This document shows, piece after piece, positions 57,809 to 64,000 of a DNA stretch of 64,000 bases. The position numbers and the translations under genes are program-made. The stretch's first letter is position 1; each line of letters opens with the position of its first letter. The notes beneath the pieces are model-generated. The model was given only the letters and a program-made list of their open reading frames with translations, searched no databases and was not told the origin of the DNA. The DNA comes from Pseudomonas fulva NBRC 16637 = DSM 17717 (GTDB lineage Bacteria; Pseudomonadota; Gammaproteobacteria; Pseudomonadales; Pseudomonadaceae), in contig NZ_BBIQ01000006.1 in the NCBI RefSeq assembly GCF_000730565.1, positions 168,870 through 232,869 on the forward strand, given 5' to 3'.

Positions 57809-59344
57809 ATGCCAATCGAAACCGAGGTATCCGGCCAGGCCCCGCGTACGCTAGAGGCTTGGGTGAAGTTGCTGGAGAGTGTGCGCATTCCTGTGCCCAA
57901 GCACAGCTACGACCGGGTCATGGCGGCCATCAACGATAACCGGCGTTCATTGCGCGACATCGCCGAGCTGATGCAGGACAGCCCGGCCCTGGTGCTTTCG
58001 GTGATGCGCGAAGCCAACCACCCGACCAACGCCAGCCAGGCCGAGCCGGCCGAAAGCCTGGAGATCGCCCTCAATCGCCTGGGGCTTGAGCGTAGCGCTC
58101 TCCTGCTCAGGCGCCTGCCAGCCCTGCCGATCGAAGACATCCCGCCGGTGCTGCGCCAGTTCCAGTTGATCAGCCAGCATGCCTCGCAGCAGGCCAGCGG
58201 CCTGTTCGCCAGCCGTCTGGCGCGGCTGTGGCAGGAAATTCACTGGGGTAGCCTGCTGTTCCTGTCCCCGTTATGGCCGCTGGCATTGGCCCACCCGAAG
58301 CTGCTCGACACCTGGGAGCTGCGGGTCATCCATAAAGGTGAAGACGCCGCCATTGTCGAGCAGGAGCTGTTCGGTGTTCGCATCATGGCGCTGTGCCAGG
58401 CCGTGGCCCAGCAGTGGCGCCTGCCGCAATGGGTGACCCAGGGCTATCGCCTGCTGCTCGAGGAGCGCGACCAGCTTGCCCAGGTGTTGAACATCGCTCG
58501 GGACGAAGACCTGCTCAATCAACAACACCGGCTCGATGCCGAGCCCGGCCTGCGGCGCTGGTTCAACCAACCGGCCAACACCGTGCTGCTGGCCAACAAC
58601 CTGGCACTGGCAGCGCAGGTGGGCTGGGACAATCCCCACCTGCTGCGCTGGCAACTGCTGACCGCACTCTACCTGCAGACCTCGCTCGAAGATGTTCAAC
58701 AGCAGGTTCACCAACAAGCTGCGGCCAGTGCCAGGCGTCATGCGCGCCTAGCACTGTTCCACCCTGCCGAGGCCTTGATCTGGCCCTGGCATCAACGCCG
58801 CCCCCACCCGGACATGCTGGCGCCCCCGCCCCCCACCGCCGAAGAACTGGCGCGCTGGCGGTCGCTCTGCCAGGACTTGCTGGCCCAGCCCAGTCCTTTC
58901 ACCAATACCGTGCACCTGGCGGCCCAGGCCCGTGAAGCGGTACTGGCGTGCGGCATGCAACGCCTGCTGCTGCTGGGCCTGGACCGTGCCAATGACTGTC
59001 TGCGCGTGCAGCAGGCAGCCGGGCTAGCGAAAGAGGCGAGCAGCCTGATATTGCCGGTGGCGGCGAATAAGCTGCTGCAAAAGCTGATGTCCAAGGCCGG
59101 GCAACTGCGCATTACACCCGAAAACCACACCCAGTTCGCCTCGTTGTTGCCGCCGCCCTTGCGTGCCCTGTTCCGAGGCGAGCATGTGCTGCTGCGCTCG
59201 CTGGCGGTCAATGACCAGGTGCTGATGCTCTTGGTGGCCGACCAAGGGTGCCGGCCCCTGGCCGACATCAGCGTGCAGGCTTTTGGCAAAACCTCGCAAT
59301 GCATCGAACGGGCGCTATCGGTGTTTGCCAACCGCAAGGGCTGA
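57809..59344 (+). CDS. HDOD domain protein
   Basis: This 511-residue protein starts with an HDOD domain (about 15-230; VRIPVPKHSYDRVMAAI, ALVLSVMREANHP), a degenerate HD-type fold used in signalling. The C-terminal third looks like a GAF-type sensor (ACGMQRLLLLGLDRANDCL onward). Its location divergent from motA, as in other pseudomonads, suggests a role in motility or surface signalling. The start is uncertain: ATG at 57809 has a weak ribosome site, and the frame is open to 57656. Confidence 0.78.
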   Translation: MPIETEVSGQAPRTLEAWVKLLESVRIPVPKHSYDRVMAAINDNRRSLRDIAELMQDSPALVLSVMREANHPTNASQAEPAESLEIALNRLGLERSALLLRRLPALPIEDIPPVLRQFQLISQHASQQASGLFASRLARLWQEIHWGSLLFLSPLWPLALAHPKLLDTWELRVIHKGEDAAIVEQELFGVRIMALCQAVAQQWRLPQWVTQGYRLLLEERDQLAQVLNIARDEDLLNQQHRLDAEPGLRRWFNQPANTVLLANNLALAAQVGWDNPHLLRWQLLTALYLQTSLEDVQQQVHQQAAASARRHARLALFHPAEALIWPWHQRRPHPDMLAPPPPTAEELARWRSLCQDLLAQPSPFTNTVHLAAQAREAVLACGMQRLLLLGLDRANDCLRVQQAAGLAKEASSLILPVAANKLLQKLMSKAGQLRITPENHTQFASLLPPPLRALFRGEHVLLRSLAVNDQVLMLLVADQGCRPLADISVQAFGKTSQCIERALSVFANRKG

Positions 59345-59386
59345 GCCTTGCGCTACAATCGCCTCTTTGCACACTGGAGACCGTGG

Positions 59387-60196
59387 ATGACCGACTTTTC
59401 CGGCCTGCCGCTGGTGATCGAAGCCGCCGACCTGTTGCCACGCCTGGGCTCGCCCGACTTGATCCTGGTCGACCTCAGCAGCGCCAATCGTTACGTCAGC
59501 GGGCATATCCCGGGCGCGCATTTCGTCGAGGGCAAGCGGACTCAGCTCGGTCAGCCGCCTGCACCGGGGCTGCTACCGCCGTTGAGCGACCTGGAAAAGC
59601 TGTTCGGCGAACTGGGCCACCGCAGCGATGCCGTCTATGTGGTGTATGACGATGATGGCGGTGGCTGGGCTGGCCGCTTCATCTGGCTGCTCGATGTGAT
59701 CGGTCACACCCGGTACCACTACCTCAACGGTGGCATCCAGACCTGGCCTGCCGACCGGCTCAGTACCGATGTGCCTGCCAAGGGTACCCAGCCGGTGAGT
59801 TTGCACCTGCATCCGGAACCCACCGCCACCCGCGAATACCTGCAAAGCCGCCTGGGCGCCGATGACCTGGCAATCTGGGATGCTCGCGCCCCACAGGAAT
59901 TCACCGGCGAAAAAATGCTCGCGGCCAAAGGCGGGCACATACCCGGTGCGGTCAATTTCGAATGGACCGCCGGCATGGACCTCAATGACCATCTGCGCAT
60001 CCGCCCGGACATCGCCGAAGTGCTGCAGTCCCTTGGTATCACGCCTGACAAGGAAGTGATCACCCACTGCCAGACGCATCGCCGCTCCGGCTTCACTTAT
60101 CTGGTGGCAAAGGCCCTCGGCTACCCGCGAGTCAAAGCGTACGCTGGCTCCTGGAGCGAATGGGGCAACCACCCGGACACGCCTGTCGAAGTTTAA
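59387..60196 (+). CDS. rhdA: Thiosulfate sulfurtransferase RhdA (rhodanese)
   Basis: This 269-residue enzyme has two rhodanese domains. Only the second has the catalytic cysteine, Cys228, in the loop CQTHRRSG; the first has Asp-rich sequence at that place. The loop differs from the CQTHHR of Azotobacter RhdA by His to Arg. It transfers sulfur from thiosulfate to cyanide or other acceptors. GGAG lies 8 bases before the ATG. It is followed nine bases later by psd, a conserved pair. Confidence 0.9.
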   Translation: MTDFSGLPLVIEAADLLPRLGSPDLILVDLSSANRYVSGHIPGAHFVEGKRTQLGQPPAPGLLPPLSDLEKLFGELGHRSDAVYVVYDDDGGGWAGRFIWLLDVIGHTRYHYLNGGIQTWPADRLSTDVPAKGTQPVSLHLHPEPTATREYLQSRLGADDLAIWDARAPQEFTGEKMLAAKGGHIPGAVNFEWTAGMDLNDHLRIRPDIAEVLQSLGITPDKEVITHCQTHRRSGFTYLVAKALGYPRVKAYAGSWSEWGNHPDTPVEV

Positions 60197-60205
60197 GGAA
60201 CCTGA

Positions 60206-61069
60206 ATGAAATCCCGTCTGTTCATCATCAGCCAGTACCTGCTGCCGCATCACCTGCTGTCGCGCCTGGCCGGCTGCGTTGCCGAGTGCCGCGCCCGCTG
60301 GTTCAAGAACGCCTTCACCGCCTGGTTTGCCAAGCGCTACCAGGTCGACATGCGTGAGGCGCTGGTCGAAGACTTGACCGCCTACGAGCACTTCAACGCG
60401 TTCTTCACCCGTGCCCTGAAACCCGGCGCACGCCCCCTGGACCAGACCCCCGGCGCCATCCTGTGCCCGGCCGACGGTGCAGTGAGCCAGGTGGGACCGA
60501 TCGAGCACGGCCGCATCTTCCAGGCCAAGGGCCACAGCTACAGCGCACAGGAACTGCTGGGCGGCGACCCGGCCATGGCGGCCCCCTTCATGGGCGGCGA
60601 GTTTGCCACTGTCTACCTGTCACCCAAGGACTACCACCGCGTGCACATGCCGCTGGCAGGCACGTTGCGCGAGATGGTCTACGTGCCGGGGCGGCTGTTC
60701 TCGGTCAACCAGACCACCGCAGAAAACGTGCCCGAACTGTTCGCTCGCAATGAGCGGGTGGTCTGCCTGTTCGACACCGAGCGCGGCCCGATGGCGGTCG
60801 TGTTGGTCGGTGCCATGATCGTGGCTTCCATCGAGACCGTCTGGGCAGGGCTGATCACGCCGCCCAAGCGCGAGCTCAAGACCTTCCGCTACGACGACGC
60901 CAGCCGTGCGCCGATTCACCTGGAAAAAGGCGCCGAGCTGGGTCGGTTCAAGTTGGGCTCGACGGCGATCGTGCTGTTCGGCCCCGACCAGGTCAAATGG
61001 GCCGAACACGTGGGCGCCGCCTCGGCCGTGCGCATGGGCCAGCTGTTGGCCACGCCGTTGCAGGCGTAA
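60206..61069 (+). CDS. psd: Phosphatidylserine decarboxylase proenzyme
   Basis: This 287-residue membrane enzyme makes phosphatidylethanolamine. The chain cuts itself in LGST at 250-253, where Ser252 becomes the pyruvoyl prosthetic group. Asp90 and His147 in PADGAV and YHRVHMP are the family's catalytic residues. AAGGAA precedes the ATG. Confidence 0.96.
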   Translation: MKSRLFIISQYLLPHHLLSRLAGCVAECRARWFKNAFTAWFAKRYQVDMREALVEDLTAYEHFNAFFTRALKPGARPLDQTPGAILCPADGAVSQVGPIEHGRIFQAKGHSYSAQELLGGDPAMAAPFMGGEFATVYLSPKDYHRVHMPLAGTLREMVYVPGRLFSVNQTTAENVPELFARNERVVCLFDTERGPMAVVLVGAMIVASIETVWAGLITPPKRELKTFRYDDASRAPIHLEKGAELGRFKLGSTAIVLFGPDQVKWAEHVGAASAVRMGQLLATPLQA

Positions 61070-61082
61070 TGGCCTGAGACGT

Positions 61083-61122
61083 GGCCCCAGGGTTCGGGCG
61101 CTAGCGCCAGAGCCCTGGGGCC
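61083..61122. terminator. Hairpin between convergent psd and serB
   Basis: GGCCCCAGGG / CCCTGGGGCC forms a 10-bp stem around an inner GGCGCTAGCGCC palindrome. It can stop transcription from both directions, though T-runs are short. Confidence 0.65.
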
Positions 61123-61145
61123 GCTTTGCGCAAGCGCAGGCTGTA

Positions 61146-62360
61146 TCAGCCGCGTGTGTCGCGATCGCGCAGGCCCAGCAGGTACAGCACGCCATCAAGG
61201 CCCAGCGTGGAAATTGCCTGCTTGGCCGACTGCCGCACCAGCGGCTTGGCGCGGAAGGCTACGCCCAGCCCCGCCAGCGCCAGCATCGGCAAGTCGTTCG
61301 CGCCATCGCCCACGGCGATGGTCTGTTCCAGTTGCAGGCCTTCTTCGCTGGCCAATTGCTGAAGCAGCTCGGCCTTGCGCTGGGCATCGACGATAGGCTC
61401 CACCGCCACGCCAGTCACCTTGCCATCGACCACTTCCAGCTCATTGGCAAAGACGTAGTCGATGCCCAGGCGCGCCTGTACCTGGCGGGCGAAGTAGGTG
61501 AAGCCACCCGACAGAATGGCGGTCTTGTAACCCAGGCGCTTGAGCTCGGCAAAGAGGTTTTCCGCACCTTCGGTCAAACGCAGCGATGCGCCGATTTCAT
61601 CCAGCACGCTGACATCCAGGCCCTTGAGCAGCGCCATGCGCTCCTTGAAGCTGGCCCGGAAGTCCAACTCGCCACGCATGGCCCGCTCGGTGATCGCCGC
61701 GACCTGCTCGCCCACGCCAGCGGCCTTGGCCAGCTCGTCGATTACTTCAGCCTCGATCAGGGTCGAATCCATGTCGAACACGGCCAGGCGGCGGTTGCGG
61801 CGGAACAGGTCGTCCCGCTGGAAGGCGATGTCGATGTTCAGGGCCTCGGACAAGGCAAAGAACTCGGCGCGCAACGCCTGGCCATCGTCAGGCTCGCCGC
61901 GAACCGAAATCTCCACCGCAGCCTTGCCCTTGCTGGTGTCCGCGTCCAGGGCCACCCGGGCCGACAGGCGCTCGATGCGCTCGATGGTCAGCCCGTGCTG
62001 GCTGATGATGGCGCTGACACGCTGCAACTGGTCTGGCGAGATCTTGCGGCTGAGCAGGGTGACCACGTGCCGTGCTTCACCATGGCCATCGGCCCAGTGC
62101 TGGTAGTCCGCTTCGGAAATCGGTGTGTAGCGCGCCTGCAGGTTCAGCTCGTGCGCCTTGGCCTGGACGCTCTGCAGTAGCTTGGTCGCCACTTCGTTAT
62201 CCGGAATATCCACCAGGATGCCGAACGACAATGTGCCGTGCATCACCGCCAGGCCGATATCGAGAATGCTCACACCGCCCTGCAGCAGGACGCCAGTGAT
62301 GGCAGCAGTAAGACCGGGGCGGTCCTCACCGGTGATGTTGATCAGGACGATTTCGCGCAC
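61146..62360 (-). CDS. serB: Phosphoserine phosphatase SerB
   Basis: This 404-residue enzyme performs the last step of serine synthesis. Two ACT-type domains (about 1-80 and 97-175) precede the HAD domain, whose catalytic DMDST is at 196-200, with SGGF and GDGANDL motifs further on. The start is GTG at 62360, which gives the MREIVLINITG N-terminus known for Pseudomonas SerB and is preceded by GGAG. Confidence 0.95.
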   Translation of the reverse strand: MREIVLINITGEDRPGLTAAITGVLLQGGVSILDIGLAVMHGTLSFGILVDIPDNEVATKLLQSVQAKAHELNLQARYTPISEADYQHWADGHGEARHVVTLLSRKISPDQLQRVSAIISQHGLTIERIERLSARVALDADTSKGKAAVEISVRGEPDDGQALRAEFFALSEALNIDIAFQRDDLFRRNRRLAVFDMDSTLIEAEVIDELAKAAGVGEQVAAITERAMRGELDFRASFKERMALLKGLDVSVLDEIGASLRLTEGAENLFAELKRLGYKTAILSGGFTYFARQVQARLGIDYVFANELEVVDGKVTGVAVEPIVDAQRKAELLQQLASEEGLQLEQTIAVGDGANDLPMLALAGLGVAFRAKPLVRQSAKQAISTLGLDGVLYLLGLRDRDTRG

Positions 62361-62494
62361 AACCAGGCTCCGACTTCGATGAAAAATGCGCATTCTACCG
62401 ATTTTCCGTGACCATCGGGCGCTAACGCTACTTTGCCGACAAAACCCGGGTCGCTATACTCCCCCCCACTTCATGCCATTAAGAGCCGAGCTCA

Positions 62495-63940
62495 GTGAAC
62501 CGGCCCACCTCAGTCAAAACAGACAATTTCTTCCTGATGATCTATCGCGCCCTGAGTCAACGTCGCGTGCCATTGGCATTGCGCATCGCCTGCACCAACA
62601 TCTTCCTGGTGGCCCTGGCGCTGGTGATCTATGCCTGCGTCATGGGGTTGCAGTTCAAACAGGCCATGCACGATCAGGCCGATGCTGTGGGCCAGAGCCT
62701 GACGACCCAGACGGCGACGTCGGCGACCGAGTTGCTGGTGGCCAACGATATCCTCAGCCTCAACGTGCTGCTGGGCAACCTGGTGAAGAACCCGCTGGTG
62801 GCACACGCCGCCATCTACAGCGTCGACAACCGCATCCTCGCCGAGGCAGGCCAGCGGCCGCGCAACAGCCTGCTGGGTGAGGCCGAGGGCGTCTATCAGA
62901 CCAAAATCACCTTCCAGGACGTGGCTGCCGGGCAACTGCGCATGAGCCTGGACATGAGCCAGTTCCAGCAGCCCATGTTGATCAGCATGCAGAGCATGGC
63001 CATCCTGGCGGCCATTCTGCTGGTGCTTGCCCTGACCCTGAGCCTGCGCCAAGGCCGATTCATCACCTTGCCGCTGCTGCAACTGCGGGTCTGGTTGCGC
63101 GATCCGCAGTATTACACGCCCGCCACCGACCGCCAGGACGAGATCGGCGACATCGCCCGGCAACTGCATGCCCGCTTGGCCCCACCGCCTCCGCCAGAGC
63201 CGGAACCGGAGCCTGAGGACGACGAGCATTTCGATGACGCGCCCGCCCCCGTTTCCAAGCCTGCTCAGCGCACTACCGTCACGAGCGCGGACGATGACGA
63301 CGAGGCGTTCGCCGGCCTGCTGGACGACGACGCACCGGCACACGCGGTCGAAGTGGAGTCCGATGAGCCTCAGTTCAGCGCGGTGCTTGCCGTGCAACTG
63401 GGTTCCCAGGAGCAGCTGCGGCGCTTGCCGCGCACCCGCCTGACCGAGCTGACCGAGCGCTATCAGGAGTGCCTGGAGCATGCGGCCTCGCTGTACGAGG
63501 GCGAAACCCACACCCTCAACGACGGCAGTACGTTGGTCCTGTTCCACAGCCGCCAGTGCGGCGAGGACTACCTCACCAATGCCATCTGTTGCGGCGAGTT
63601 GCTACGCGCCTTGGGCCATGCCTTGCAGATCGACGTCGCTGACAGCGGCATCACCTTGCAACTGCAACTGGGCCTTGCCATGAGCAATGACCTCGATGGC
63701 CTGGAACTGGTCGACCTGCTGATGGCTGAAAAGGTGCAGGACGCGCTGGCACTGTCTCAACACAGCCGCAACCTGCTGCTGGTCGAGCGTAAGGTCAACG
63801 ACGACGGTTTGATCCGCCAGCGAGCTCGCATTCGCCCAATCGCAAGCCCGGAAGGGGCATGCTGCGTGGAGCGCCTGATGGAGCCGTACCCCTCGATGCT
63901 GGAACGCCAACTGGCCCGCATGCACGAACGCCGCGCCTGA
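62495..63940 (+). CDS. Smp/YtjB/AhpA-like membrane protein with C-terminal cyclase-like domain
   Basis: This 481-residue protein is divergent from serB, as ytjB (smp) is in E. coli. It has a first membrane span at 31-50, a periplasmic region (51-163), a second span at 164-184, a short HAMP-like segment, and an acidic Pro-rich linker (229-290). Residues 294-460 resemble the class III nucleotide cyclase fold in pattern (VLAVQLG, LNDGSTLVLF, GITLQLQLGLA, AEKVQDALAL) but lack clear catalytic aspartates. Function is unknown. The start is GTG at 62495; ATG at 62537 is an alternative. Confidence 0.75.
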   Translation: MNRPTSVKTDNFFLMIYRALSQRRVPLALRIACTNIFLVALALVIYACVMGLQFKQAMHDQADAVGQSLTTQTATSATELLVANDILSLNVLLGNLVKNPLVAHAAIYSVDNRILAEAGQRPRNSLLGEAEGVYQTKITFQDVAAGQLRMSLDMSQFQQPMLISMQSMAILAAILLVLALTLSLRQGRFITLPLLQLRVWLRDPQYYTPATDRQDEIGDIARQLHARLAPPPPPEPEPEPEDDEHFDDAPAPVSKPAQRTTVTSADDDDEAFAGLLDDDAPAHAVEVESDEPQFSAVLAVQLGSQEQLRRLPRTRLTELTERYQECLEHAASLYEGETHTLNDGSTLVLFHSRQCGEDYLTNAICCGELLRALGHALQIDVADSGITLQLQLGLAMSNDLDGLELVDLLMAEKVQDALALSQHSRNLLLVERKVNDDGLIRQRARIRPIASPEGACCVERLMEPYPSMLERQLARMHERRA

Positions 63941-63945
63941 GCCAT

Positions 63946-63970
63946 TACAGGGTCGCTGCGCGGCCCTGTA
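63946..63970. terminator. Hairpin after the Smp-like gene
   Basis: TACAGGG / CCCTGTA flanks an inner GC-rich loop, and AAAAAGCCCGCC follows at the window edge, which would be the T-run side of a terminator on the minus strand from a convergent gene outside the window. Confidence 0.5.
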
Positions 63971-64000
63971 CAGCGCCCACGAAAAAGCCCGCCTTGATGC

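Overview
The window is chromosomal DNA of a Pseudomonas, most likely of the P. putida group. The evidence is the gene content and order (urtCDE, cbpA-cbpM, azurin beside nadE, rpsF-rpsR-rplI-dnaB, the nnrD-tsaE-amiB-mutL-miaA-hfq-hflX-hflK-hflC-hisZ-purA run, orn-rsgA-motB-motA-rhdA-psd-serB), the high G+C, and the REP-type intergenic repeats. No prophage, insertion sequence, CRISPR array or rRNA gene was found.

Layout. 1-3.1 kb holds the end of a urea ABC transporter operon (urtC partial, urtD, urtE) and a GNAT acetyltransferase. 3.2-5.9 kb is a chaperone locus (cbpA-cbpM with a heat-shock-type promoter, and a divergent Hsp70-like yegD). 6-13.5 kb carries envelope and stress genes (AI-2E transporter, PsiF, OsmE, bacterioferritin-like protein, AsmA), an exported protein with 15-residue repeats, a DesT-like regulator and an AGE-family epimerase. 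13.5-14.8 kb is a gene-free block built of repeats. 14.8-21.3 kb has an SDR enzyme, a DnaA-box-rich intergenic region and the braC-livHMGF branched-chain amino acid transporter. 21.8-27 kb has pncB-nadE (NAD salvage), azurin and a YgiQ-type radical SAM protein. 27-34.3 kb is a translation and RNA block read leftwards (rnr, rlmB, rpsF, rpsR, DUF2232, rplI, dnaB). Two tRNA-Leu(CAG) genes follow at 34.6-34.9 kb, then an iron-type ABC binding protein and permease and a chemoreceptor. 39.8-52.1 kb is the large leftward hfq/mutL/hfl superoperon. 52.1-64 kb has queG, a TRIC-type channel, orn, rsgA, motAB, an HDOD protein, rhdA, psd, serB and a divergent Smp/YtjB-like membrane protein.

Most genes are conserved housekeeping genes. 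The unusual material lies mainly between genes. (1) At 15.6-16.1 kb, seven DnaA-box-like 9-mers (two perfect) lie in about 410 bp; the stretch holding the first three is bracketed by a perfect 17-bp inverted repeat. (2) At 14.0-14.6 kb, two inverted copies of a roughly 230-bp element share hairpins with compensatory base changes, and each copy has a different hexanucleotide microsatellite at its outer end. (3) rnr appears to carry a 1-base deletion that displaces its basic C-terminal tail; the displaced frame ends exactly on the start codon of rlmB. (4) The C-terminal half of the Smp-like protein resembles a degenerate class III nucleotide cyclase domain. (5) A small exported protein consists largely of AEGGSDRLIERSARV repeats.
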